64,000 nucleotides of DNA from Legionella maioricensis (lineage in GTDB: Bacteria > Pseudomonadota > Gammaproteobacteria > Legionellales > Legionellaceae). Shown here one piece after another: positions 51,535 through 60,292 of this stretch (positions are counted from its first letter, which is position 1; every line of letters begins with the position of its first letter). Below the pieces are notes generated by a model. It worked only from the letters and a program-made list of their open reading frames with translations. It was not told the origin of the DNA and did no database searches. Where the stretch lies: NCBI RefSeq assembly GCF_023618015.1, contig NZ_JAJKBJ010000008.1, positions 62,001-126,000 of the forward strand, read 5' to 3'. A program made the translations under genes and the position numbers.

Positions 51535-52441
51535 AAGAAGCCTCCTTTTCTTCTATTTTGTTGTATACATTATGAAATACCCTGTCATATACATAAGAAC
51601 ACCATTTTTCACTCTCAATTCTAGCTAGATGTGTTTGCGGTAGGTTAAATACACAATTAGGTTTTGCATCTTCTACTACTAATTCTGAATAAATAGTTCT
51701 TTGGGCGATCGGAGGTAACAACCATTCTTCTGATTTCTCTATCGAACGCAAGTCATTAAGGAACTTAGTATGTACTGCTGTTTTACGAACTTGGTTAGGT
51801 AAAATTCCCGCTATTTTGATTGTGTCATCTTTTACTCTTCTAAGTTGCTCTTGTGAAATTGCTTGGATCATACCTATGGTTCCATTAATACCATATTGTT
51901 CTAGTTCAGTTGGCAATAGTCCATGAGTTGCTGCTCGCAACCCTGCCATTGTTAGTGGGCCAAACTGTGGATTCGTATCAATAATAACAAATTGGTAATC
52001 ACTGTGGGTTGACAGCATTTCGGTAAATTCTTTAAGACGATTTATAACTTTTTCTTTTACATCAACTTTTAGAACACGTTGTGCATCTTCCAGTAATGAA
52101 GCAAAAGAAGGAAAACAATGTAAATTGTCAACCCATGTTGGATATGGATAAATAGATTTACCTATGAATATATCTGCAATACTACTAACACCATCCCAAT
52201 GCGGATCATCTTCTGGTAAGTTATTCGGATCCCACTCTGGATGTGCTTTTGGCATGTAGCCAGTTGGGTGAGCTGGATCTCTTGTAGTTGGAATTAAGCT
52301 AGATGAAGAGTTGCCTTGCGGGTCTAAATCAATAAATGCCCCTTTCATGTTTTTACATTTAGCTAGATATTGTGCAAGAGTGAGAGCAATAGTTGATTTG
52401 CCAATCCCTCCTTTGTTCCCGGCTGTTGTAATTACTTTCAT
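51527..52441 (-). CDS. parA: ParA-type partition ATPase
   Basis: The protein has 304 residues. The deviant Walker A motif is KGGIGKSTIALTLAQYL with the signature lysine, and then IDLDPQGNSSSSLIPTT and VIIDTNPQFGPLTMAGLRAA. It dimerises on nucleoid DNA and, with ParB bound to a centromere, segregates the plasmid. No N-terminal helix-turn-helix is present, so it is type Ib-like in length. The AT-rich origin region starts just upstream of its ATG. Confidence 0.9.
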   Translation of the reverse strand: MKVITTAGNKGGIGKSTIALTLAQYLAKCKNMKGAFIDLDPQGNSSSSLIPTTRDPAHPTGYMPKAHPEWDPNNLPEDDPHWDGVSSIADIFIGKSIYPYPTWVDNLHCFPSFASLLEDAQRVLKVDVKEKVINRLKEFTEMLSTHSDYQFVIIDTNPQFGPLTMAGLRAATHGLLPTELEQYGINGTIGMIQAISQEQLRRVKDDTIKIAGILPNQVRKTAVHTKFLNDLRSIEKSEEWLLPPIAQRTIYSELVVEDAKPNCVFNLPQTHLARIESEKWCSYVYDRVFHNVYNKIEEKEASYG

Positions 52442-52803
52442 CCATCCCCCTTTTACAATAAGGTGCTCTGTACTATTTGTTTTAGACTAACTTTATTGAA
52501 ATGAATTTGCAAGCGGTAATTTGTACTATTATTTAAATTTTTAAAAAAGAAAATATATATCTTTTTTCTTCTATTCATAGGTTCATTAAATGAAATCACA
52601 ATAACTTATTGATTTTAAAGTATTTAAGAAATGATTATTGTGTATTTATTTGGGAATGATTGTGTAGGTTTATGAGTTTTTCTGTGTAGTAATATGGGGA
52701 TTAATTGGTCTTAAAATTTTATGTGTAGTTTTATGGGGTGTTATGGTGTAGTTATATGGTTATGGTGTAGCTTTATGGGATGCGCTTTTAACTTTTATCC
52801 ATA
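52442..52803. other. Candidate iteron origin of replication (oriV)
   Basis: Five direct repeats with consensus (T/G)GTGTAGNTTTATGGG lie at 52661-52676, 52683-52698, 52722-52737, 52745-52760 and 52764-52779. Start-to-start distances are 22, 39, 23 and 19 bp, about two helical turns or a multiple. TTATCCATA at 52795-52803 differs from the DnaA box by one base. AT-rich DNA at 52480-52640 lies on the ParA side. This is the classical arrangement for a Rep_3 initiator, which is encoded 2.5 kb away. Confidence 0.8.
52661..52779 (+). repeat. Five 16-bp iterons
   Basis: The five copies named above share GTGTAG followed three to four bases later by TATG. Copies 4 and 5 start GGTGTAG, the first three TGTGTAG. 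The first ends GAG instead of GGG. Spacing is two turns apart except for a four-turn gap between the second and third. Confidence 0.85.
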
Positions 52804-53778
52804 CTTCCTAATACCAATACCGGAAACTGCTGGGGGATACTGGATTTTTGGCGGCTAGATTTTTACCCTAGGAGCTTTAAAATTTTGATTGGCAACTCGT
52901 ATTGCGAATTTTGTCAAAAAATATTCTGAAGTTTCTTTGGGTTTATTTGTTATTTGTATTCACTGCCCTACTCTGAAATAGGATGTGATTATCTTGATAG
53001 CTGAGCAATATTGTCAAAGTTACATGAAACTATACTTTTTGAATTTTGACGAATAATTTATTGATGGATTTTGATAATATGCTAAATTCAGGAATGGATA
53101 TAAGATAATGTTATTTTTTTATGCTTTAGATATCATTTTTAATTTTAAAATGAATAACTTTATTTACAATTAAAGAATTATACTGTTTGCGCACTTACGT
53201 CAGTGTATATGATTAATTCATGTTAAGAGTATTGGTTATTAAGCAATATTTGTTAGTAATATTGGCCTACGTATAGAGGTAATCTGTTGTATCTGTCTTT
53301 ACCCATAGTGAAGAATATATTGTTTGGCGGGTATTGATCGGTAGTGGCGGGGCTGAGATTGGTTCTTCTACTTAGTGCACAAATCCCTTTTTTTATAACT
53401 ATGCGTTTTATTATCAAGATAAATGGCTGTATCGTTTAATATTTTTCAGTAACCTATTTAACAATAGCCCTATTTCTTTTACGGTATTTTATTAACTCAT
53501 TATTTTGATGGAATAGATTCATGTCTCTAATAAATTTATTCCTAATTTAAACAAGCTTTTTAAATGTTAAAACAATAACTGTACTAGGTGGATAGAGAAT
53601 CAATTATTTGAAAAGTTAATTAATAGGGTTCCATCCTGATTTTATGATGGGGTTAATTATCTTTAGGGTGATGTTTTTTTGTTTTAGGTCGTTTAAATTT
53701 TATTAAATTTAATCCAGATCTGTTTTTAAATGGCACTTTAAATTTCACGGGACCACTGCCATGGATTATCGATTTAAT

Positions 53779-53802
53779 AAATTGTCCCCGGGGGATAATT
53801 TA
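53779..53802. repeat. GC-rich dyad inside the AT-rich region
   Basis: AAATTGTCCCC and GGGGATAATTT are near-perfect inverted arms around a central G, the only GC-rich cluster in about 1 kb of AT-rich DNA. There is one mismatch per arm. Such a site could be a centromere (parS-like), a regulator site or a recombination site. No other copy is seen in the window. Confidence 0.45.
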
Positions 53803-53863
53803 GCTAACTCATTGATTATTAATAATAAAAATATAATATATTCTGTAAATCACGGTTATGGAT

Positions 53864-53879
53864 GGTGTAGATTTATGAG
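53864..53879 (+). repeat. Sixth, distant iteron-like copy
   Basis: GGTGTAGATTTATGAG at 53864-53879 matches the iteron consensus at 14 of 16 positions, 1.1 kb from the main cluster. A distant iteron could allow looping by Rep, or mark control of the response regulator gene that starts 237 bp downstream. Confidence 0.6.
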
Positions 53880-54115
53880 GAAGAAAATTAACAAGGAAGG
53901 ATTCTAACTTAATCGCAAAAAGATAAACCACTATAACTTAAGTGATTAAATACGAAATTGGGGAGGAAAAAATTTGAAGAATCATTTATTATACAAAGCG
54001 ACATCCATGTTAAGTATTTTTTCGTAACAGCCAATACATTATAATTAAAGGTCTGGAATATTGGCGACTTATCATGGGTGATGCAATTGTGGCTGTAATG
54101 TAGAGGAATTATTAT

Positions 54116-55108
54116 ATGACTATTATTGATGCAAGACCTACCTGTTTTTATCATCCGATAAAAGTCATTTTTTTAGATGATAACCGAGCATTTTTGGATG
54201 CGTTAGATTTAGAATTTGGCGAAAAGCTTAATATACTAACACTTACAAGCTCAGATATGGCTTTTCATCTTATTGATAACGATAGTCAAGATGTCACCCA
54301 ATCAATTTTCAAATTAATGAATGATGTTAATTTAGATACTACTAATGATCGATTTATTGGCTTTGATGTTAGTAAAATGTTAAATCTGATTTATAGTAAA
54401 GCAAGGTTTGAGCATGCACCATTGTTAGTTGTGGACTATCAAATGCCCGCTATTAACGGAATTGAATTTTGCAAAAAAATTAAAGAGAAAAAAATATTTA
54501 AAATTATGCTAACGGCTGAAGCAGATAAAGATACTGCGATAAAAGCTTTCAATAACGGTTTAATTGATAAATTTATACTCAAGACAAGTGAAAATCTATA
54601 TCCAGAAATTACATTAGCTGTGGATGACCTAACTAAGCGCTATTTCAGAGAGTTAACAAAAAATATAGTTAATGCGTATGAAAACTCCATTAATGATTTA
54701 TTTGATAATGAATTATATCAACAATTATTTGCTAGTGTTCTAATACAAGCACAGGCTGTTGAGTATTATCTAGTTGATAACTCAGGTAGTTTTTTATTTC
54801 TTGATAAAGACGCCAAACCTACATGGCTTATCATTAGACATGCAAAAGAGCTATCTGAGCAATTAGATTTAATGCAGGGATATGAGCTACCTGAACAAAC
54901 TGTGGCTGCTGTTGTAAAAAAAGAGAAAATATTGTTCTTGTTATCAGAAAAAGAATATAAAAAACCAATAGCTGAGTGGATTAACTATTTATTTGATGCG
55001 CAAAAGCTAGATAACAATTACTACTATAGTATTACCAAAGATCATTTAACTGATTCTATAGATTGGGGAAGGGTGGTTTCATATTCCTCATATCTAGCAG
55101 AGAGATAA
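54116..55108 (+). CDS. Response regulator with atypical receiver and unknown output domain
   Basis: The protein has 330 residues. VIFLDDNRAFLDAL gives the acidic pair (Asp21/22) and the phospho-acceptor is Asp107 in LLVVDYQMPAING. About 85 residues separate them, against the usual about 45, so a 40-60 residue insert is present. LTAEA and K in DKFILK follow. The C-terminal about 150 residues lack any helix-turn-helix I recognise. It converges with the 5-gene signalling operon and is the natural acceptor for its hybrid kinase. A good GAGG site precedes ATG. The layout resembles the Legionella LqsR regulators in having an extended receiver, but identity is not claimed. Confidence 0.7.
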   Translation: MTIIDARPTCFYHPIKVIFLDDNRAFLDALDLEFGEKLNILTLTSSDMAFHLIDNDSQDVTQSIFKLMNDVNLDTTNDRFIGFDVSKMLNLIYSKARFEHAPLLVVDYQMPAINGIEFCKKIKEKKIFKIMLTAEADKDTAIKAFNNGLIDKFILKTSENLYPEITLAVDDLTKRYFRELTKNIVNAYENSINDLFDNELYQQLFASVLIQAQAVEYYLVDNSGSFLFLDKDAKPTWLIIRHAKELSEQLDLMQGYELPEQTVAAVVKKEKILFLLSEKEYKKPIAEWINYLFDAQKLDNNYYYSITKDHLTDSIDWGRVVSYSSYLAER

Positions 55109-55118
55109 TTTGTCACAA

Positions 55119-55346
55119 TTATTCATTAAAAAGAGATAGAAAATAATTTTCAATCTTTGAAGTCTGCTCACGTATAGCGCTCATGGAATATAAAAATTTT
55201 TCCATCTGCTTTTGGTTAATATCAACGGTATCCATTGACTGTGAAATTGTATTCATGAAACTCGAAGCAGATTTTGTCATGTTGTTGATGATAACAATTG
55301 AGTTTAAAAAATCGTGTTTTAATTTATCTTTATCCGTAGAGTTCAT
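55119..55346 (-). CDS. 75-residue H-box (phosphotransfer-like) protein
   Basis: The short helical protein contains KLKHDFLNSIVIINNMTKSA, which resembles the H-box of histidine kinases or HPt/Spo0B-like phosphotransfer domains (His, acidic, hydrophobic, then Asn). Its start overlaps the kinase stop (ATGA), so it is translated after the hybrid kinase. It has no ATPase or receiver domain. It may shuttle phosphate between the kinase receivers and the convergent response regulator, or act as a dimer adaptor. Confidence 0.6.
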   Translation of the reverse strand: MNSTDKDKLKHDFLNSIVIINNMTKSASSFMNTISQSMDTVDINQKQMEKFLYSMSAIREQTSKIENYFLSLFNE

Positions 55347-57448
55347 GTTAAATTCCCGTGTGCAAATTGAAAAGGTGGTTCTTTACCAACAATTGTTTTA
55401 ATCCATGGCACTTGGCGAAATCGATCTCGCGAATGGCCAGTGGCAAGATGAACGTCAATAAACCCCTTATCAAAAAGGAGTTTTGCGCAATCCTCGCCTC
55501 TAACATTGTTTCCTAGATCTGAATCAATATAAATAAGAGTATTCTTACAATAATTATTTATTTCATTTACGAACTCATCAAATGACGAATAGGTTGAAAT
55601 ACTTTGTCCAGCCTCTTCAGCCGCAAAGATCCAAGTCATTCGCATCATTTCATCATCATCAATAAAAACCACCGTATTTATAAGTTCTTTCTCTGGAGTC
55701 TCAATAATTTTAATATAAGGTACATAAGATTTTGGTATGATTTTAACGCCAATATTTTCACATCGATTTCGTATAGCAATATCTTCAAAGCAACTTGTAA
55801 CTAAAATAGCTTTACCATTTAAATTAAGCTCTTCAATCACATCTAAACCATTTTTAACATCAGCGAGCAACTCATAATCCACTAAATATAATATTGGAGT
55901 TTCTGGATCAACTTTATACTGACCTAAGTCGATCGCGTTATAAAAATGAAACATTTTAACGTGTGAAATATTTGAAAACCGTTCATTCCATGCGTCATGG
56001 ATGGATATATCGTCATCTAATACGACAATATTAGTACCATACCTAATATTCATTGAGTCACAGAACCAACTAGGGGGGTTAGACCGAATTAGAGTGATAT
56101 GAATTTTTGTCCCAACTTTTTCTTCAGAGTGAATATACATTGAACCATTGATCTGCTCTAAATATTGTTTAGCATAAGATAAACCAAAACCAGCACCAGT
56201 TTTCTTATTAAAGCTAAATCCTTGCTCTGTAACCTTTGGCAAGATATCGGGAGGAATGCCGCAGCCATTATCTTCAATAATAATTTCGACATGCGTAGTA
56301 TTGCATGTTAGAGAGATAATAATAGAGCCATTAGAATTAACTGCCTCAATACCATTATTAATGAGATTGGATAGAACGCGCTTAAAAGAATCAGGGTGTA
56401 TCTTAGAAAAACAATTATATGAGTGGTCAGACCCAAGTAAGTTGATTTGGATTTTGGTTGCGTAATATTCATATCTTTTTTCTGCAACGATATTATCTAA
56501 AACTACAAATATTAATTCTGGAGAATTATTCATATATATTTCGCTACTTTTACAGTCAAGCAAATTATTTTTTGATTGTAAGAGTAGGTTATTAGCAATA
56601 TCATTGATTCTTTTAGCTGCATTTCTGATCATAATGCGTTTATTTTCAGGAATCGATGTTACATCAGATACTGCGGTGTTTATTGCCGCTAATGGTGATC
56701 GGATATCGTGAGCAACAAGCTCAGCAATATTTTTTCTTACCTCGTAATAGGCTTTTTCTTTCTGTAAATTGATTATTTCTCGATGTTCATCAATAAATTT
56801 ATTAGCAATTTGTCTATATTCATTAATTTCAACTTTTGCAAAATCAACAGCATTATTAGTTTGATGTGATGAAATAAAATCAAGCAAGTATTCGGTATTG
56901 TTTGCTATTTTTTTTCTCATAGAAAGGAATAGAAATAAGAAATTAAAAAGAAATATTCCAAGTACGATCAATAAAATTAACAAAAGACCATAGGACACTG
57001 GCAAAGTATAGATAGAATTATATTGCTTACTTGCAACCACCGAGCCCAATATCTTTTCATCATTTTTAATTAATGTTATACCAGAAATTTGCCCATTATC
57101 TTTTTTGCATAGAAGGTAATTGCTTTTGCTGTTTTCTTCGCAAGTACCTACATCTTCTATTTTATTTTTTAAAGGAACAAATGTTATTGAGTCTAGTTTG
57201 CGTTCATTACCTAAATTGTATAGTACTAAATCGAGAGCATCCTTATTATTAAGCAGCAGATACCTACCAATTTCATCAGTGGTAAATGAGTCATTAATAA
57301 TTAAATTTCTGGAAAAAACACTCATCTGATTATGAAAATAATCTTTTGCAAGCATGAGTATAAATCCAAAAATAATAAATTGGATTAGAGCAGAATAGGC
57401 CATTTTCTTGATAAAAATTGCTTTGATTGAAGAGCTTTTATTTTTCAT
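55343..57448 (-). CDS. Hybrid sensor kinase with two C-terminal receivers
   Basis: About 701 residues from ATG 57448. TM1 about 15-35, periplasmic part about 40-150, TM2 about 153-176, then DHp with ELVAHDIRSPLAAINTAV (His247) and HATPase (NNGIEAVNSNG, EDNGCGIPPDI, GAGFGLSYAKQYL). Two receivers follow: the first with VVLDDD and LVDYELL, the second with VVFIDDD and YIDSDLG. The overlap with the periplasmic-binding gene suggests direct ligand control by that partner, like LuxP-LuxQ. Two tandem receivers make a phosphorelay plausible. Several ATGs (57460, 57454, 57448) are possible starts. Confidence 0.8.
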   Translation of the reverse strand: MKNKSSSIKAIFIKKMAYSALIQFIIFGFILMLAKDYFHNQMSVFSRNLIINDSFTTDEIGRYLLLNNKDALDLVLYNLGNERKLDSITFVPLKNKIEDVGTCEENSKSNYLLCKKDNGQISGITLIKNDEKILGSVVASKQYNSIYTLPVSYGLLLILLIVLGIFLFNFLFLFLSMRKKIANNTEYLLDFISSHQTNNAVDFAKVEINEYRQIANKFIDEHREIINLQKEKAYYEVRKNIAELVAHDIRSPLAAINTAVSDVTSIPENKRIMIRNAAKRINDIANNLLLQSKNNLLDCKSSEIYMNNSPELIFVVLDNIVAEKRYEYYATKIQINLLGSDHSYNCFSKIHPDSFKRVLSNLINNGIEAVNSNGSIIISLTCNTTHVEIIIEDNGCGIPPDILPKVTEQGFSFNKKTGAGFGLSYAKQYLEQINGSMYIHSEEKVGTKIHITLIRSNPPSWFCDSMNIRYGTNIVVLDDDISIHDAWNERFSNISHVKMFHFYNAIDLGQYKVDPETPILYLVDYELLADVKNGLDVIEELNLNGKAILVTSCFEDIAIRNRCENIGVKIIPKSYVPYIKIIETPEKELINTVVFIDDDEMMRMTWIFAAEEAGQSISTYSSFDEFVNEINNYCKNTLIYIDSDLGNNVRGEDCAKLLFDKGFIDVHLATGHSRDRFRQVPWIKTIVGKEPPFQFAHGNLT

Positions 57449-58529
57449 AAGCATATCCATTGCTATTAACTGATAAAATAACGTAATTGGTCGATCGATG
57501 AAATTGACCATTATGTAAATAAGCCCCGGTAATGCCAATATAATCAGTACTTAATATGCTGTTTGTATTGACGATACCGGTTCTATTCAATGCTTTCAAA
57601 ATAATCTTCATCGAATCATAAGTGTATGCTGCCAATACAGTGGGTTTTTCATGGAATTTTTGAATATAAATATTTTCAAATTTAGTTAAAGCATCATAGG
57701 GCTGTATAAAATCCAAATTGCGGATAAAATGAGAGTGAATTACTTTATCATTTAGTCGCATAAAAAATGTTTGACTAACTGAAGAACCAAAGTTTTCTGT
57801 GCCAATAAAAACAGTGCTATGGTTATTCATAATATTGGCAATTTTTGCTGATGCTATTGCACCTGACAATAAAAAAACATATTGATATTTTCGTTCATTC
57901 AAAAAAAATCTCAATTTTCCCTCTATATCGCTGTCATTTTCTAGAAAATCGAATGTAGAATATTGTACGTGTTCATTTTTTAGAATGCTGGAATACACTT
58001 CCTTATACTTTAGCATCTCATCACGGTTAATTTCCGTTATAAGCAACACGTTGTTTATATTTTTATAGCGCTCATGTAAGTAGCTCATCATTTTGTCAGC
58101 TTGGTAATTATAGCTTGGCATAAAGATGAAAATATTCTTAGGTAGTTGATCAGAGTTGGTGGTGCTAGCGTAGGAAGTAAAAATAGGTATGGTGTCATTT
58201 TTCTGTTCTTTTACAGCTAATAACAAGTCTGATAGATATTCAAACCCAATAATTGCAGAGCAAGAGTCATTTACCATTTGATTATAAATATGCATTGGCT
58301 CTAATGGTCTGTTATTATAAAAATAGCTCTTAATCACAACTTTGTTAGAGGGATCATTTTCTTCTTTGGCAAGATATGCTGCATTTAAAAAAGACTGACC
58401 ATATGATTTTAAATTTTCAACAATCCTACCGGTTAAACATATTTTAATTTTAGATTGTGCGTGAACAACAGTGGATATTAATATAGAAAACAATAAGATG
58501 ATTGCCTTAGAGCTATTTAATAAATTCAT
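57438..58529 (-). CDS. Periplasmic binding protein (type 1 fold)
   Basis: The protein has 363 residues with signal peptide 1-24 (LLFSILISTVVHAQS). The mature part resembles branched-chain amino-acid/LivJ-like binding proteins: ICLTGRIVENLKSYGQSFLNAAYLA, CSAIIGFEYLSDLLLAV, NVLLITEINRDEMLKYKEVYSSILK and a C-terminal VLAAYTYDSMKIILKAL. No ABC-transporter genes are near. It overlaps the hydrolase gene by 17 bp and the kinase gene by 11 bp, so it is likely a ligand receptor for the kinase and not an uptake protein. The ligand is unknown. Confidence 0.8.
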   Translation of the reverse strand: MNLLNSSKAIILLFSILISTVVHAQSKIKICLTGRIVENLKSYGQSFLNAAYLAKEENDPSNKVVIKSYFYNNRPLEPMHIYNQMVNDSCSAIIGFEYLSDLLLAVKEQKNDTIPIFTSYASTTNSDQLPKNIFIFMPSYNYQADKMMSYLHERYKNINNVLLITEINRDEMLKYKEVYSSILKNEHVQYSTFDFLENDSDIEGKLRFFLNERKYQYVFLLSGAIASAKIANIMNNHSTVFIGTENFGSSVSQTFFMRLNDKVIHSHFIRNLDFIQPYDALTKFENIYIQKFHEKPTVLAAYTYDSMKIILKALNRTGIVNTNSILSTDYIGITGAYLHNGQFHRSTNYVILSVNSNGYAYEK

Positions 58530-59406
58530 TTAAAAGCTCACTAAAACGATCATTCTCTTCTAGATGTGGGTAGTGAGAAGATTTATTGAAAGTTATAATT
58601 TCATGATTGTTCGCCAATGCTATTTGGTGTCCGTTCATGACAAAATCGTGAAAACCATTTATCCATAATTTACGGATTTTAAGCTCATTAATATTAACAG
58701 AAAAATTCGCTTCTTTTGAATAAAGATCTTTTCTTACACTGATAAATGTGTTCATATCTAATGGTAAGTTGATGTTTTTTTGGACATTTTGGACCAAATC
58801 ATAATATTCTAAATTGGCCCAATATAAATAAGGTCTCTCTATATTTTCTTGGAAAACTGGAGTTAATTGTTCTGATAGTTCCCAGATTTTATTAAGGTCA
58901 AGATTATTAATTTCATTTAATATTTTGTTATATAGCTCTAAATTACTTTTTTTCAGATAGGATAGGTCTAGCATTAAATTATTCAAACGAGGTGTTAGTA
59001 TTGATTGAGCGGTAGAAACAAAAACACCAGGGATGGTAGACTCATAACTTTTGTAGTAATCAAAAAGAAGTTTTGCACCATAGCTATGTCCAATCAAAGC
59101 ATTGATGTTAAGATTAAAATGGTCATCAAGGTATAGAATTATTTTTTGCAAATCATTTATATTATCTTGCTGTAATACTAGCTTTTTAATTTTATTAGAT
59201 TTACCGCAATTTCGTTGATCATATAGAATAATATTGCACTGCAGAGAATTAAATAAATTATGATGATCAATAAGATACTCTATGGTTCCACAATTGAGAC
59301 CTGGGCCACCATGAATGAAAAGAGCATAAGGTAGATTGGAGCTTTTAGTAAATCTGACTATATAAAATTCTTGATGTGGCAAAATATCTTTTTTGTAAGC
59401 TTTCAT
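58513..59406 (-). CDS. Alpha/beta hydrolase (S33 proline-iminopeptidase-like)
   Basis: The protein has 297 residues. IHGGPG (oxyanion loop, 32-36), YDQRNCGKS, the nucleophile Ser108 in LIGHSYGAKLL, Asp254 in GFHDFVMN and His278 in SSHYPHLEE give a complete triad. S33 members remove N-terminal proline or hydrolyse esters and lactones. In this operon it might make, process or destroy the ligand sensed by the neighbour binding protein. The stop/start join with the repressor gene is TAATG, overlapping by one base. Confidence 0.85.
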   Translation of the reverse strand: MKAYKKDILPHQEFYIVRFTKSSNLPYALFIHGGPGLNCGTIEYLIDHHNLFNSLQCNIILYDQRNCGKSNKIKKLVLQQDNINDLQKIILYLDDHFNLNINALIGHSYGAKLLFDYYKSYESTIPGVFVSTAQSILTPRLNNLMLDLSYLKKSNLELYNKILNEINNLDLNKIWELSEQLTPVFQENIERPYLYWANLEYYDLVQNVQKNINLPLDMNTFISVRKDLYSKEANFSVNINELKIRKLWINGFHDFVMNGHQIALANNHEIITFNKSSHYPHLEENDRFSELLNEFIK

Positions 59407-60056
59407 TAGTAATTATTTTCTCGAAATATTCTGCGGATCCATACAATTGGGGCAGCAAATTTAATGGCGGTATTTTTTATTTCTTTTTTCACTAATGTAG
59501 TTTTTTCATTTAAACAAACTAAGTCATAGCGAGCTGGTTCTTGTCCATGTCTTAAGATCCTGACAAATACTTCATCATTGTCCGCAATAATAATACAATC
59601 TTTGCCAATGGCACTCTCAATATTGTTGACTATTATACCGCCAACATAATTCCCAGGGTATAAGAAAGGGATCATGCCATCATCTTTTATAACGGTGTCA
59701 ATAGAGTGTTGTAGTTCTCTGAATAGGAGTAATTCTTTAGCTATGTGGCTTTCGTCAGCCTCTTGGATATCTAGATCTTTTGTGATTATTGTGGCATTTT
59801 TACCAATGCCATGCATTAACCATGATTCTGTGCAATAAATATTTAACTCTTTAGCTCGTTTAACGATTTTTACAGCTCCCTGCTGGGATAAACCTCCTCC
59901 CCAGGCCAATTCCCATCCCTTTAATGATTGAGCAGTAAAATTAGAATCGCGACAAAAATCTTCTCGTGTAAAAGACAGGAGATGCTCGCGTATGAATCTT
60001 ATTCTCTTGCCCCGAGACTCGGGGGATGAAACATTGTCTATTACAGGATTGCTCAT
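59406..60056 (-). CDS. XRE/LexA-like repressor lacking the catalytic Ser
   Basis: The protein has 216 residues. The N-terminal part is a helix-turn-helix of the XRE/CI type (RGKRIRFIREHLLSFTREDFCRD..., TAQSLKGWE). The C-terminal part resembles the S24 (LexA/CI) fold: IPFLYPGNYVGGIIV, DNDEVFVRIL and APIVWIRRIF. In true S24 proteins the first motif reads DSM, but here it is DGM, so the autoproteolytic Ser is missing. Cleavage by RecA is therefore unlikely, and another signal must relieve repression. It leads the five-gene operon and faces the O/P-like gene pair with repeated TTTACC half-sites between them. Confidence 0.75.
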   Translation of the reverse strand: MSNPVIDNVSSPESRGKRIRFIREHLLSFTREDFCRDSNFTAQSLKGWELAWGGGLSQQGAVKIVKRAKELNIYCTESWLMHGIGKNATIITKDLDIQEADESHIAKELLLFRELQHSIDTVIKDDGMIPFLYPGNYVGGIIVNNIESAIGKDCIIIADNDEVFVRILRHGQEPARYDLVCLNEKTTLVKKEIKNTAIKFAAPIVWIRRIFRENNY

Positions 60057-60096
60057 ATTTAAATAATTCAGTCAGGTGCATGTTTATTCTATGATA

Positions 60097-60256
60097 TACC
60101 AAAATGGTTAATAAATCTTCGTAAGAATTTACCAAAAAAATAGTATAAAAAACATCAAAATACAATGCGTCATAGCATATAAGGTGTAACAAATCATTAT
60201 AAATTTACCTTATTGGTAAAAAAATTATTGTAATTTTTACCATTGAGTGATAGTCT
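60097..60256. promoter_or_regulatory. Divergent control region with TTTACC operators and promoter for the O-like gene
   Basis: Four copies of a TTTACC/ACCA half-site are present: ACCAAAATGGT (60098-60108, perfect dyad), TTTACCAAAA (60128-60137), TTTACC with GGTAAA (60204-60209, 60215-60220, perfect dyad with 5-nt centre) and TTTACC (60236-60241). TTGTAA (60228-60233) and TAGTCT (60251-60256) are 17 bp apart on the plus strand, and the last half-site lies within that spacer. The repressor gene product could block this promoter and its own. Confidence 0.65.
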
Positions 60257-60292
60257 TATCTAAATAAATTAGATAAATAAAAGGATTTGTTG

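Larger units (their letters stand above)
52804..54115. other. AT-rich non-coding region beyond the iterons
   Basis: About 1.3 kb without a convincing gene on either strand. It contains a sixth iteron-like copy (53864-53879) and a GC-rich dyad (53779-53802), otherwise mostly AT-rich sequence with short T- and A-runs. It may include the centromere, transfer-related sites or an upstream control region for the response regulator gene at 54116. Confidence 0.6.

Noticed and set aside
53909..54154. 81-codon minus-strand frame upstream of the response regulator
   Set aside because: Overlaps the start and ribosome-binding site of the response regulator and has no recognisable features.
54116..55108. 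Naming the response regulator LqsR
   Set aside because: The extended receiver is reminiscent, but I could not align it with confidence from memory, so no symbol is given.
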